From the NCBI GenBank assembly GCA_003243425.1, contig QFQP01000031.1:21880-85879 (forward strand): 64,000 bases of DNA, given 5' to 3'. The notes below the pieces were generated by a model, which saw nothing but the letters and a program-made list of their open reading frames with translations, was not told the DNA's origin and did no database searches. The stretch is from Archangium gephyra (GTDB lineage: Bacteria > Myxococcota > Myxococcia > Myxococcales > Myxococcaceae). The translations under genes were made by a program, and so were the position numbers. Shown piece after piece: positions 48,805 to 58,178 of the stretch. Positions within the stretch are counted from its first letter, which is position 1; each line of letters opens with the position of its first letter.

Positions 48805-50475
48805 ATGATCCGACGAGCAGTCGTGCTGTCCGTCTCTCTGTTCCTTGCTGCGTGTTCCAATCCCGCTGGTCAGACCAACAATGGTCTGGTCGCGCTCACC
48901 AACGCCGAACCCGCGGGCGAAAATTGCGCAGGCGGTGGCGTGAAGTTGCGCTTCGGCCTCGACGCCAATGGCAACGCGCGCCTCGACGAAGACGAGGTTG
49001 ATTCGACGCTCACGCAGTACGTGTGCAACGGCGTCGCCGGTGCCAACGGCATGAACGGCATGAATGGTCTGGCTGGTGCCGACGGCACGATGGGCACCAT
49101 GGGAACGGTCGGCCCTGCAGGCCCCGCGGGTGCTGCTGGCCCGGCCACGGTGTCCATCAACACGCCTGAAGCGCCCGGCGCGAACTGCCGCTACGGCGGC
49201 GTGCAGGTGCAGTTCGGCCCCGACGTCGACGGCGACCTGCTGCTCGACCCGGGTGAAATCAACGCAGCGCTCACGCGCTTCATCTGCAACGGCACCGCGG
49301 GCGTCGACTGCCACGACTTGAACGGCAACGACGCGTGCGACCCGGCGACTGAAGACAAAGACCTCGACGGTGACTGTGACGTCGACGACTGCCACACGCC
49401 GAACACCGCGGACTTCATTCGCAACCAGACCACCGCGCAGATGGCCGACTTCAACATCGCGGGCACCGGTACGGCGGCGCGCATTCGCATTCTCGATTCG
49501 CAGACCGTGGCGAACGACGTCTTCGTCTTCCGTGGTGTGCCGTGCTGCGGTTCAGGCAGCACCGTCCCTCGCGACCTCTTCCGGCTCAACAACAGCGGCG
49601 GTTTCGTGGCGTTCGGTGTGCTCGGGCTCGGCAACATTCCCGCGCAGGGAGCGGGTGAGCGTCTGATGTGGCACCCCTTCAAGGCAGCCTTCCGCGCGGG
49701 CTCCATCGGGAACGCGGGCACGCAGTGGGACGACACGAACGTCGGCTTCTATTCGTGGGCCGGCGGCTACAACACCATCGCGCTCGGCCTCGGCTCGTTC
49801 GCCATGGGCTACCAGTCGACGGCGCTGGGCACCTACTCGAGCGCGGTCGGGTACACGACGAACGCCGACGGGACCGGTGCAGTGGCCATCGGTTATCGCA
49901 CCACGGCAGATGCCGACTACTCGGTGGCCATCGGTCAGCGTGCTTCAGCGAACGGGCGCGCGGGCTCCATCACCTTCGCTGATGCGTCGACCACGGATTC
50001 TGTCGAGGCCTCGGCCAACAATCAGTTCAGCGTGCGCGCGGCGGGTGGCTATCGCCTCTTCACCAACGCAACGATGACGACCGGTGTGCAGCTGTCGGCC
50101 GGTGGTTCATCGTGGGCCGTGGTGTCTGACCGCAACGCGAAGACGGACTTCGCAGAGCTCGATGGCGAGGAGCTGCTGCACAAGTTGGCGAAGATGCCGG
50201 TGCAGTCTTGGGTCTACAAAGAAGAGGTCGGTCACCCGCGTCACGTGGGCCCGATGGCGCAGGACTTCTACGGCGCGTTCGGTCTCGGCTTGAACGACGT
50301 CACCATCAACACGCTCGACATCGACGGCGTGAACCTCGCAGCGAGCAAGGCGCTCGAACGCCGCACGTCTGAATTGATGGAGAAGACCCGCCGCGTCGAG
50401 AAGCTCGAGAACGAAGTCGAAGAGCTCAAGGCCGCCATGCGCCGGCTCGAGCAGCGGTTGTCGAAGCAGAAGTGA
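48805..50475 (+). CDS. Fibre-like lipoprotein: Cys modules, collagen-like, YadA-head-like repeats, S74-type end
   Basis: A 556-residue protein. Lipobox LFLAAC, then a module of the EPAG.NCA.GG...FGLDANG.....E...YVCNG form (probably DUF7151) at about 32-75, a collagen-like run (GANGMNGMNGLAG to GPAGAAGPA), and a second such module (about 115-165). Residues about 300-400 carry YadA-head-like repeats (SAVGYTT, AVAIGYRTTADADYSVAIGQ). A Peptidase_S74/intramolecular-chaperone segment follows, with VVSDRNAKTDF and GPMAQDFYGAFGLG, then a coiled coil to the end. All parts favour a trimer. A glycosyltransferase gene starts 7 bp after the stop. A paralogue lies at 56537. Confidence 0.85.
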   Translation: MIRRAVVLSVSLFLAACSNPAGQTNNGLVALTNAEPAGENCAGGGVKLRFGLDANGNARLDEDEVDSTLTQYVCNGVAGANGMNGMNGLAGADGTMGTMGTVGPAGPAGAAGPATVSINTPEAPGANCRYGGVQVQFGPDVDGDLLLDPGEINAALTRFICNGTAGVDCHDLNGNDACDPATEDKDLDGDCDVDDCHTPNTADFIRNQTTAQMADFNIAGTGTAARIRILDSQTVANDVFVFRGVPCCGSGSTVPRDLFRLNNSGGFVAFGVLGLGNIPAQGAGERLMWHPFKAAFRAGSIGNAGTQWDDTNVGFYSWAGGYNTIALGLGSFAMGYQSTALGTYSSAVGYTTNADGTGAVAIGYRTTADADYSVAIGQRASANGRAGSITFADASTTDSVEASANNQFSVRAAGGYRLFTNATMTTGVQLSAGGSSWAVVSDRNAKTDFAELDGEELLHKLAKMPVQSWVYKEEVGHPRHVGPMAQDFYGAFGLGLNDVTINTLDIDGVNLAASKALERRTSELMEKTRRVEKLENEVEELKAAMRRLEQRLSKQK

Positions 50476-50482
50476 CCTGAGC

Positions 50483-51649
50483 ATGCGGGTGCTGGGCATC
50501 GTCACGGCGTGGCCGCGTCACTCAGGTGACGTCATCACGCCGTGGCTGCAGTCGATGGCGCTCGCGCTCGCGCCGCTCGGGGTCACGTTCGAGGTGATGG
50601 CGCCGTCGTGGCGAGGTGCTGCTGGCGGTGTGCACGAAGGCATTCGTGTGCACCGCTTTCGCTACGCGTGGAGCGCGCTGGAGACGCTGTCACACGACTT
50701 GACGGTGCCTGATCAACTGAAGCGCGAACCGTGGCGTCTGGCGTTGCTGCCCGGCTACCTCGCGGGCGCGACACGGGCGGTGACGACACTGCTGCGACGA
50801 GAGCGCTTCGATGTCGTTCACGCGTTCTGGCCGTTTCCTCACGCGGCTCCGGCGTGGGCATCGGGGTTGCTGACCGGCGTGCCGTTCGTCTCGTCGTTCT
50901 TCGGCGCGGAGCTCGCGCTCGCGGAACGGGTTCCCGGAGGCCGGCGCGTGGTGCGGGAACTGGTGAAGCGGTCCGCGGCGGTGACGACGGTCTCGCGCTT
51001 CACCGCGGCGCGACTGCGCGCGATGGCTCCAGACGTGGAGCCCGTCGTGATTCCCTTCGGCAGCACGATTCTTCCGACCGAGCGCCGGGTCGCGACGCCG
51101 CGCGGCTCGTCACTGCGCGCGGTGTTCATCGGCCGGCTGGTCGAACGCAAAGGCGTGTCGGTGCTGCTCTCGGCGTTGGAGCAGCTCCGTGACGTCGAAC
51201 TCGAAGTGCTGGGTGACGGTCCGCTGCGCGCGGAGCTCGAACGGCAAGCGCGTTCGCTCGGGGCACGCGTCACCTTTCGTGGCTTCGTCGATGACGACGA
51301 GAAGAGGAGAGCGCTCGAACGTGCACACGTGTTGGTGCTCCCGGCCATCGTCGACGCGAGCGGTGATACCGAAGGGCAGGGCGTGGTGTTGCTCGAAGCG
51401 ATGGCGCTGGGCCGCGCGGTCATCGCGAGTGAAGTGGGTGGCATCACCGACATGGTGACGCCCGCGAACGGACTGCTGGTGCCGCCGGGTGACGTTTCAG
51501 CGCTCTCGACGGCGTTGGCTCGTTTGCGTGACGACGCTGCGCTGCGCGATTCGCTCGGTGAGGCAGGCCTGCAGCACGTGCGCGAGAACTTCTCGTGGTC
51601 GGCGCTCGCCGAACGCGTGCGCGCGGTCTACCGGGTGGCCTGCGCATGA
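50483..51649 (+). CDS. GT4-family glycosyltransferase
   Basis: A 388-residue GT-B fold enzyme. The N-terminal half opens MRVLGIVTAWPRHSGDVITP. The C-terminal half has LRAVFIGRLVERKGVSVLLS, VELEVLGDGPLRAELERQA, RVTFRGFVDDDEKRRALERA and the E-x7-E motif EGQGVVLLEAMALG with SEVGGITDMV. It uses nucleotide-sugar donors to build glycans on the cytosolic face. It follows the fibre lipoprotein gene by 7 bp and overlaps the next GT gene as ATGA, so it belongs to one operon with them. Confidence 0.92.
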   Translation: MRVLGIVTAWPRHSGDVITPWLQSMALALAPLGVTFEVMAPSWRGAAGGVHEGIRVHRFRYAWSALETLSHDLTVPDQLKREPWRLALLPGYLAGATRAVTTLLRRERFDVVHAFWPFPHAAPAWASGLLTGVPFVSSFFGAELALAERVPGGRRVVRELVKRSAAVTTVSRFTAARLRAMAPDVEPVVIPFGSTILPTERRVATPRGSSLRAVFIGRLVERKGVSVLLSALEQLRDVELEVLGDGPLRAELERQARSLGARVTFRGFVDDDEKRRALERAHVLVLPAIVDASGDTEGQGVVLLEAMALGRAVIASEVGGITDMVTPANGLLVPPGDVSALSTALARLRDDAALRDSLGEAGLQHVRENFSWSALAERVRAVYRVACA

Positions 51650-52722
51650 AGGTGCTCCACGTCATCTACGACGACGTCGGCAATCCGTGGGTCGGTGGTG
51701 GCGGCGCCGTGCGTGCACATCGCATCTACGAAGCGCTCGGCAGCAAGGTGCTGGCGAGGTTGTTGTGCGGCGCGTACCCGGGTGCACGTGATGATGAGCG
51801 CCGTCGTCATGTCGGCATCGGCGGCGGGTATCGGCGCAGCCGCGCGAGCTTCATCGTCGCTGCGCAACGTGCGCTCGTACGTGAGCGGTACGACGCCGCG
51901 GTCATCGACTTCTCGGGCTGGTCTCCGCTCTTCGCTCCGTCACATCGACCGGTTGGGCTCACGATTCACCATCTCACCGGGCCCAATGCAGAGAAGCGTG
52001 TCGGGCCGCTGGCGGCGCGCGTGGTGTCTGCGCTCGAGCGACGTTGCGTTTCACGTGCGCGCACGGTGAGTCTCACCGCGCGCAGCACCGAAGCGTTGGT
52101 GCGACCGATGCTTCGCAGCGACGTCGACGTACATCACGTTGCCGCCGGGGCGGACGACCGATTCTTTTCGGTGAAGCGAGCTGAGAAGCCGTACTTCCTC
52201 GCCCTCGGCCGGCTCGACATCGTGCACAAAGGGCTCGACGTGTTGCTGCGGGCGTTCGCTCATGCGCGCCTGCCGGGGCTCGAGCTCGTGTTTGCAGGGC
52301 GCGGTCGCGACGGCGCTCGACTCGAGTCGTTCGCGCGCGAGCTCGGTGTCGAACGTTCCGTTCGTGTGCTCGGCCCGGTGAGTGACGCGCAGCAACTCGA
52401 GCTGCTCGGTCACGCGCTCGCGGTGGTGATGCCGTCGCGCTTCGAAGGCTTCGGGATGGCGGCGGTGGAAGCGCTCGCTGCGGGAGCTCCGTTCATCGCG
52501 ACGGCGATCCCCGCGTTGCTCGAAGTCGCTGAAGGCGCAGGCCGGTTCGTTCCGCCGGAAGACGTGAACGCGCTCGCGCAGGAGATGATCACCATCGCGA
52601 GTGACGAAGCGCTGCGTTCGGAGCTCTCGTCTCGGTCGCGCGTCGCCGCGGCACGCTTTCGCTGGTCGACGGTGGCGCAAGATCATCTGCGCTTCCTCGA
52701 AGCCATCGCGAGGTCTGCGTGA
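51646..52722 (+). CDS. GT4-family glycosyltransferase (second)
   Basis: A 358-residue GT-B enzyme. N-terminus MKVLHVIYDDVGNPWVGGGG has the glycine run of the acceptor side; the donor half shows YFLALGRLDIVHKGLDVLLR, LELVFAGRGRDGARLESFA, VRVLGPVSDAQQLELLGHAL and E-x7-E in FEGFGMAAVEALAAG. The ATG overlaps the previous stop (ATGA) and the TGA overlaps the next start (GTGA). Only about 350 residues long, so no accessory domain. Sugar specificity is unknown. Confidence 0.92.
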   Translation: MKVLHVIYDDVGNPWVGGGGAVRAHRIYEALGSKVLARLLCGAYPGARDDERRRHVGIGGGYRRSRASFIVAAQRALVRERYDAAVIDFSGWSPLFAPSHRPVGLTIHHLTGPNAEKRVGPLAARVVSALERRCVSRARTVSLTARSTEALVRPMLRSDVDVHHVAAGADDRFFSVKRAEKPYFLALGRLDIVHKGLDVLLRAFAHARLPGLELVFAGRGRDGARLESFARELGVERSVRVLGPVSDAQQLELLGHALAVVMPSRFEGFGMAAVEALAAGAPFIATAIPALLEVAEGAGRFVPPEDVNALAQEMITIASDEALRSELSSRSRVAAARFRWSTVAQDHLRFLEAIARSA

Positions 52723-54962
52723 CGCGGCGCGAACTGCTCATCATGACCGGCGTGTCGCTGCTGCTGGCGGTGATTCCGTTTCTCCCCGTGCTCGGGCCAG
52801 GAACGATGTTGTTCGGCACCGACACGCTGGCCGGCGGCTTCGCGTTCTACGACGCGTTCGCGCAGCAGGTTCGTCACGCCGAGTTTCCGCGGTGGATGCG
52901 GATGGTCTGGGGCGGCGTTCCCACGTTCGCCAACGCGGGCAGCACGTTTCAGCCCGTGCATCTGCTGGCGACGACCGTGCTGCCGACGGCGCTGGCGCTC
53001 ATCGTGGTGCTCATGACGCACTTCACGCTCGCGGGCGTCGGCTTCTATGTCTTCGCGCGCGCGCTGAACGTTCGCCACGTGGCGGCGCTCTTCGCGGGCG
53101 TCGCCTTCGAGTGCACCGGCCTCACGCACGCGTGGGTCCATGCGGGGCACGACGGGCGCATCATCGCGGTCACGTTGAGCCCGTGGGTGTTGTTCTTCAT
53201 CGTTCGCATCGCGCACGAGGGGCGTTGGCGGCACGTGGGCGGGCTGGGCGCGGCGCTGGGGTGCGTGCTGCTCGGAAACCAGCTGCAGCTCGCGTGGTAC
53301 CTGCTGGTGCTCTCGGCGGGGCTCGGCAGCTTCGAGCTGTGGTCGAGCAGCGCCCCGGGTCGGTGGCGCCGCGCACGACGGGCGGTGTTCGGGGTGACGC
53401 TCGGCTTCGGGCTCGCTGCCATCAACCTGCTGCCCTTCGCGGGCTACGTGTCGCAGAGCGCGCGCGGCGGCGAGGGTCCTGCGTGGAGCTTCTCGACCTC
53501 TTTCGCGGCGGCCCCGAGGGACCTCGCCGGCTTCGCGATGCCCGACGTGCCGGGCCTCTCCATCACGCGGCCGGGCACGCAGGAGCGACCGTTCGCCGAT
53601 TACGAAGGAGCCAACCGCTTCAAGCTGCACACCGAATACGTGGGCGCGGCGGTGGTGTTGCTGGCGCTGCTGTCGGTGCTGAACTGGCGCGCGCGCAGAG
53701 TGCGCTTCTTTGTTGGCGCGACGGTGTTCTTCACGGTGCTGGGCCTCGGCGCGAACACACCTCTCTATCTGCCGCTCACGAAGGTGCTGCCCGGGCTGCA
53801 TCGTTTCCGCGCCGCGGATCTCGCCTGGTCGATGGTGGTGGTCTTGCTCGTCGCGCTGGCGGCGCTCGCGTTGGAGGCGTGGCTCGACCGGCCCCGGCTT
53901 CGCGCGCTCTGGCTCGCGGGTGCGGTCATCGCCGTGGGCTCGACGGTGGTGGCCTTCACCTCGCAGCGGCCCGAAGCCCTGCCGCGCTTCCTGGTACCGC
54001 TCGTGCTTACGCTGCTCGCGCTCGCGCTGCTGCATCGTGTTCAGCGCTGGGCATGGCTCGCGCTGGTGCTGATCTCCGCGGGAGATCTGCTGCTCGTGGC
54101 GCGGCACTTCGTGTTCGCCGTACCACCGCCTGCGCAGACGCTGCCGAGTGACGACCTCATCGCCTTTCTGCGCGCGCGACCGAAGCAGGAGCGCGTGTGG
54201 GTGCTCCCCGCGCCGAAGCCGTGGCGCTCGGGCGGCAATCTGCTCGCGATGTACGGCGTTCCTCAGTTGGGCGGTGAGCATCCACTCCCATCGAAGCGGT
54301 TGCTCTCGCTGGTGGGCATGGGGGTTCAGACCGCGGCTGACTGGCACGAGCTGGTGCGCGACCCGACGTGGACCGACGCGGGGCTCTCGTTCGAGACGCG
54401 CGAGAGCTGGCTGTCGGCGGCGAACGTTCGCCACGTGGTGAGCACCGTGCCCCTCGACGTACCGGGATGGACCGAGGTCTTCCGCTCCGGGTCTGGCCTC
54501 GTCTACGAGCGGGCCGATTCGCAGCCGGCGGCGTGGCTCAACGGCCGGGTTCGCGTGGTGCCTGATGCCGCCGCGAGCCTCGCGGCGATGCGTGAGCCGG
54601 GCTGGCACCCGCGCAACGAGGCCATCGTCGAGGTGCCGGGCGAGCTGTGGTTCGACGAGCCGTTGGTGACCGGCGCCGCCATCGTCACCGCGAAAGCGCC
54701 GTCGCGCATGACGGTGCAGGTCTTGAGCGATCGCCGCGCGCTGCTGGTGGTTTCGGAGACGTGGCACGACGGTTGGCGCGCGTTCGTCGACGGTGTGCCA
54801 GCGCCGGTGTTCCTCACCAACCACGCCTTTCGCGGCGTGCCCGTGCCCGCGGGTCAGCACCTCGTCGAGCTGCGCTTCGAGCCGCCCGCGCTGTGGAGCG
54901 GCGTGTTGCTCTCGCTCGTCTCGCTGGCCCTCTGTCTGGCGTTGCTGGTGCGGCGCTCGTGA
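52719..54962 (+). CDS. YfhO-like polytopic membrane protein (GT-C-like)
   Basis: A 747-residue membrane protein with about 13 hydrophobic helices through residues 1-460 and a C-terminal soluble part. The first loop holds PFLPVLGPGTMLFGTDTLAG and TFANAGSTFQPVH, later HAWVHAGHDGRIIAVTLSPW. The end VVSETWHDGWRAFVDGVPAP, FRGVPVPAGQHLVELRFEPP and a final helix are typical of YfhO proteins. YfhO members use lipid-linked sugars to glycosylate surface polymers such as teichoic acid in Gram-positives. Here it is translationally coupled (GTGA) to GT genes on both sides, so a lipid-linked sugar transferase acting outside the inner membrane is a fair inference. Confidence 0.82.
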   Translation: MTRRELLIMTGVSLLLAVIPFLPVLGPGTMLFGTDTLAGGFAFYDAFAQQVRHAEFPRWMRMVWGGVPTFANAGSTFQPVHLLATTVLPTALALIVVLMTHFTLAGVGFYVFARALNVRHVAALFAGVAFECTGLTHAWVHAGHDGRIIAVTLSPWVLFFIVRIAHEGRWRHVGGLGAALGCVLLGNQLQLAWYLLVLSAGLGSFELWSSSAPGRWRRARRAVFGVTLGFGLAAINLLPFAGYVSQSARGGEGPAWSFSTSFAAAPRDLAGFAMPDVPGLSITRPGTQERPFADYEGANRFKLHTEYVGAAVVLLALLSVLNWRARRVRFFVGATVFFTVLGLGANTPLYLPLTKVLPGLHRFRAADLAWSMVVVLLVALAALALEAWLDRPRLRALWLAGAVIAVGSTVVAFTSQRPEALPRFLVPLVLTLLALALLHRVQRWAWLALVLISAGDLLLVARHFVFAVPPPAQTLPSDDLIAFLRARPKQERVWVLPAPKPWRSGGNLLAMYGVPQLGGEHPLPSKRLLSLVGMGVQTAADWHELVRDPTWTDAGLSFETRESWLSAANVRHVVSTVPLDVPGWTEVFRSGSGLVYERADSQPAAWLNGRVRVVPDAAASLAAMREPGWHPRNEAIVEVPGELWFDEPLVTGAAIVTAKAPSRMTVQVLSDRRALLVVSETWHDGWRAFVDGVPAPVFLTNHAFRGVPVPAGQHLVELRFEPPALWSGVLLSLVSLALCLALLVRRS

Positions 54963-55834
54963 AGCGCGTGCTCGGCGTGGCGCTGGTGCTCGTGTCGGCG
55001 CTCTTTCTGGTGCGCATGGCCTCGCGCGACTGGGCGACGGTGCAGGCGAGCACCTGGCGCTTCGAGCCACGGTGGGTGAGCGCGGCGCTGGTGACGCAGG
55101 TCGCGGTGCTCGCCCTGGGCATGTTCGGCTGGGCACAGGTGCTGCGGCTCACCGACGCGGTGTCTCCGGGGCTCCTGGTGTTGTGGCGGTTGTGGTCGCT
55201 GGCGAGCCTCGCGCGCTTCGTCCCCGGAGCGGTGTGGCAGTTCGTCGCCGCCGACCGGCTCGCTGCGAACCAGGGCCTCGCGCGTCGCGTGTGGTCTCAG
55301 TCGCTCGCGGTGCACCTGGGCTTCTCACTCGCGGGCGCAGGAGTGGTGGCGGTGCTCGCGTTGCCGCGCTGGGCGTGGTGGCTCGGCGCGCTCGCGTTGG
55401 TGTGCGTTCACCCGCGCGTGGTGCGGCTGATGCTGCAGGTCTTCGCGAAGGTGACGCGTCAGGAGCCGCTGCGGTGGCACGCGGGCTTCCGGCACGGCGT
55501 CGCGCTGTTGCTGCTCGCCGCCGCCGGCTGGGCCTTGTCGGGGCTCGGGCTGACGATGCTGTTGCACGCGCTCGGGCGTGACGAAGTGCCGCGCCTCGTG
55601 GCGCTGGGGGCCAACGCCGGCTCGTGGCTCGCTGGAGTGGTGGTCGTGTTCGCGCCGTCCGGGCTCGGGGTGCGCGAGCTGGTCACCGCGTGGTCGCTCG
55701 CGCCGTGGGTCGGTGAAGGTGACGCCGTGCTGCTCTCGGCGGCCGCGCGGTTGTGGTCGCTGGCCGCCGAGCTGCTGGCGGCTGCGTTGGCGAGCGTGTT
55801 GGTCAGCGCGCGGCGGTCAGCTTCAGGGTCTTGA
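54959..55834 (+). CDS. LPG synthase/flippase-like integral membrane protein
   Basis: A 291-residue protein with about seven or eight helices: LGVALVLVSALFLVRMA, VSAALVTQVAVLALGMFGWA, then LARFVPGAVWQFVAADRLAA, FSLAGAGVVAVLALPRWAWW and WLAGVVVVFAPSGLGVRELV. The PGAVWQ and APSGLGVRE motifs are those of the UPF0104/lysylphosphatidylglycerol-synthase transmembrane family, often found in glycan operons with unknown transport role. The soluble aminoacyl part is missing. It overlaps the previous gene as GTGA. The 3' end overlaps the convergent GT2 gene by 32 bp. Confidence 0.85.
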   Translation: MKRVLGVALVLVSALFLVRMASRDWATVQASTWRFEPRWVSAALVTQVAVLALGMFGWAQVLRLTDAVSPGLLVLWRLWSLASLARFVPGAVWQFVAADRLAANQGLARRVWSQSLAVHLGFSLAGAGVVAVLALPRWAWWLGALALVCVHPRVVRLMLQVFAKVTRQEPLRWHAGFRHGVALLLLAAAGWALSGLGLTMLLHALGRDEVPRLVALGANAGSWLAGVVVVFAPSGLGVRELVTAWSLAPWVGEGDAVLLSAAARLWSLAAELLAAALASVLVSARRSASGS

Positions 55835-56540
55835 GGCCCACCCTGAAAATCAGGAACGACGCGACGGCCAGCAGGTCGAGGAACGCGGTCACGATGCGCA
55901 GCGACGAGCCGTAGCGCGACTGCCCATGGCGTCTGGGAAAGAGCGGAACGTCGAGCTCGGTCATGGTGGCGCCGTGCGTGTGCGCGAGCACCACCAGGTA
56001 CCGGTGCCAGTCGTGCTTCAGCGGAAAGCGCGACAGCAGGCTGCGGCGAAAGCCCTTCATCGAGTTGAGGTCGGACACCGGCACGCCGAAGCACAGCCGC
56101 GAGAGCTGGTTGTAGATGGTGCTCACCAGCTGCTTCTCGTAGCGGCCGCGTTTGCGCGCGGTCACCACGTCCCAGCCTTCGTGCAGGCGTTGAACGAAGC
56201 GCGGCAACTCACGCGGCGAGTACTGGAGGTCGGCGTCGAACAGAATGAGCCACTCGGCCTCGGTCGCTGCGCTCGCCGTGAGCAGCGCTTCGGTCTTGCC
56301 GAGGTTGCGCTCGTGCCGCAGCACGCGGAAGGCGGGCCAGCCGGCGGCGATGCGCGTGGCCAGCTCCGCAGAGCCGTCGGTCGAGCCGTCGTCGACGAAG
56401 ATGACCTCACCCTGCAGCGCGTGCGCGTCGAACACCATGCGGAGTTCGGCGATGAGCTCCGGCACGGTCTGCGCTTCGTCGAGCGCTGGCACCACGACCG
56501 CGAACTCCGGCCGGGCGCGCGTGGGCGACGTTTCGCTCAC
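55803..56540 (-). CDS. GT2-family polyprenyl-phosphate sugar synthase-like
   Basis: A 245-residue GT-A enzyme: FAVVVPALDEAQTVPELIAE, VIFVDDGSTDGSAELA, LGKTEALLTASAATEAEWLI, LFDADLQYSPRELPRF and NSMKGFRRSLLSRFPLKHDW. The motifs match dolichol-phosphate-mannose synthase-like enzymes, which make polyprenyl-phosphate sugars; the hydrophobic C-terminus (FLDLLAVASFLIFRVGL) holds one membrane segment. Its GTG overlaps the stop of the second fibre gene (GTGA). It would supply lipid-linked sugar for GT-C transferases such as the YfhO-like and TMTC-like proteins nearby. Confidence 0.9.
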   Translation of the reverse strand: MSETSPTRARPEFAVVVPALDEAQTVPELIAELRMVFDAHALQGEVIFVDDGSTDGSAELATRIAAGWPAFRVLRHERNLGKTEALLTASAATEAEWLILFDADLQYSPRELPRFVQRLHEGWDVVTARKRGRYEKQLVSTIYNQLSRLCFGVPVSDLNSMKGFRRSLLSRFPLKHDWHRYLVVLAHTHGATMTELDVPLFPRRHGQSRYGSSLRIVTAFLDLLAVASFLIFRVGLKTLKLTAAR

Positions 56541-58156
56541 TTCGCCTCGCGGCGATTCTGTTCGGCGAGCAGCTTCTCGATGCGCTGCAGCTGGCCTTCC
56601 AGTTTGTCGACCTTCTCCTTGAGCGCCTCGACTTCACGGGTGCGCGCGTCGAGCTGCGTGGTGCGTTCTTCGAGGGCCTTGGCGGCGGCGAGCGCGACGC
56701 CCGAGAGGTCCTGCAGACCGACCGACGACTCGGAGTCGCCGAGCTTGAAGGCCGCGTAGAAGTCCTGCGCGACGGGGCCCACGTGCGGCGTGTCGGCCGG
56801 GTCGGTCGTGAAGTTCCACTGCGTGACCGGCATGTTGCGCAGCTTGGTGAGCACCGTCTCGCCGTCGAGCTCCACGAAGTTCTCCTTGAGGTCGCGCGAC
56901 GACGCGCACGTCCACGAAGGCACGGCCACGGTGAGGTCGCAGCCCACGTTGCCGCCGGCGCCGGGCGTGTTGCCGTTCGACGCGGTGCTGACGCGCAGGC
57001 GAATGCCGCCGTTGGCGCGAATGCGGAACTCGTTGTCGGCCTGGTTGCGCACCGAGTCGGTCGTCGATTCGTCGCCCCACACGAAGGTGCCGGTGTGGGT
57101 GTTGTTCGACGCGCGGTAGCCGATGGCGACCGAGTAGTCGTTGTTGGCGGTGGTGCGGTAGCCCAGCGCGACCGAGCCCTGACCACCGGCGCGCACGTTG
57201 TAACCGATGGCCGTGCACGCGAAGCCGGAGCACACGTTGCTCGCGCCGGACGAGAAGCCGGCGGTGCCGGACACGTTGACGGCCGAGCCGAAGCCCACGC
57301 CGACGGTGCTGCTCACGTTGACCTGGTCGCCGTACGCGAAGGCGCCGTACCCGCTCGCCGTCACCTGGTTGCCGCCGGCGAAGGTGAAGTCGTCCATGTT
57401 GCTGTCGTCCCAGTTGGTCTGGCCGACGGGCACGCGCCCGAAGCGCAGAGAGCCGCGGCAGGCGTGCCACATGAAGCGCGTACCGGCGCCCGTGGCGGGG
57501 ATGGACATCGCGCAGCCGGTGGTGTTGCCGACGTCGCGCACGAAGCCGCCGAACGAGAACGCGCCGTCGTCTTTGATGGTGATGAGCGGGTTGTTTCCGG
57601 GCAGCAGGCTCGCCCGGTACAGGTCGCGCGGCGCCGTCGCCGCGTTGAGCGCGCGTGAGGTGTTCTGCGAGAGGAGCCCGCCGATCTCGGCGCCTCCACC
57701 GATGCGGAACCCTGCGTCCTGCACGTCGGCGACCTGGTTGAGAATCGCGTCGACGGCCGGGCCCTGCGGGCCGACCGGGCCCTCCGGACCAACGGGGCCA
57801 ATCGGGCCGACCGGGCCCGTCATGCCGTCGACGCCGTTGGTGCCATTCATGCCGTCCTGACCGTTGGCGCCGTTCTGGCCGTTGCACACCGTCTGCTGCT
57901 GCGCGGGGTCGACCTCACCGTCCTGCAGCACGCCGTCGTTGTTGGCGTCGATGCCGAACTCGACCACGGTGCCGCCTGCTGGGCAGCGCGTGCTCGGGCC
58001 CTGCGCGGTCGACCGTGTGGCGATGCCGGGCCCCGCGGGGCCAGAGGGGCCGGTGGCGCCCGCAGGCCCGATCGGCCCCTGTTCGCCCGCAGGGCCAGCT
58101 GCGCCTGAACAACCAGTGACTGCAAGCGCAGCCAGAAGCACGCTCTGTCGGATCAT
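56537..58156 (-). CDS. Fibre-like lipoprotein, paralogue of 48805 (collagen, YadA-head-like, S74-type end)
   Basis: A 539-residue protein, start ATG 58156. Lipobox AVTGC, a collagen-like run (GAAGPAGEQGPIGPAGATG and on), one DUF7151-like module (CPAGGTVVEFGIDANNDGVL to VCNG), more Gly-X-Y, then repeats such as YGDQVNVSSTVGVGFGSAVN, AIGYNVRAGGQGSVALGYRT and NNDYSVAIGYRASNN of YadA-head style. The S74-like segment reads CASSRDLKENFVELDGETVL and HVGPVAQDFYAAFKLG, with Ser in place of the Asp that follows the first Ser in the sister. A coiled coil ends the protein. The stop overlaps the GT2 start. It should trimerise at the cell surface. Confidence 0.83.
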   Translation of the reverse strand: MIRQSVLLAALAVTGCSGAAGPAGEQGPIGPAGATGPSGPAGPGIATRSTAQGPSTRCPAGGTVVEFGIDANNDGVLQDGEVDPAQQQTVCNGQNGANGQDGMNGTNGVDGMTGPVGPIGPVGPEGPVGPQGPAVDAILNQVADVQDAGFRIGGGAEIGGLLSQNTSRALNAATAPRDLYRASLLPGNNPLITIKDDGAFSFGGFVRDVGNTTGCAMSIPATGAGTRFMWHACRGSLRFGRVPVGQTNWDDSNMDDFTFAGGNQVTASGYGAFAYGDQVNVSSTVGVGFGSAVNVSGTAGFSSGASNVCSGFACTAIGYNVRAGGQGSVALGYRTTANNDYSVAIGYRASNNTHTGTFVWGDESTTDSVRNQADNEFRIRANGGIRLRVSTASNGNTPGAGGNVGCDLTVAVPSWTCASSRDLKENFVELDGETVLTKLRNMPVTQWNFTTDPADTPHVGPVAQDFYAAFKLGDSESSVGLQDLSGVALAAAKALEERTTQLDARTREVEALKEKVDKLEGQLQRIEKLLAEQNRREAK

Positions 58157-58178
58157 TCTTCCCCCTGCCGTTGGTGGC

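Noticed and set aside
48730..49395. N-terminal extension of the HTTM gene
   Set aside because: It lies antisense to the fibre gene; the HTTM fold begins at 48729.
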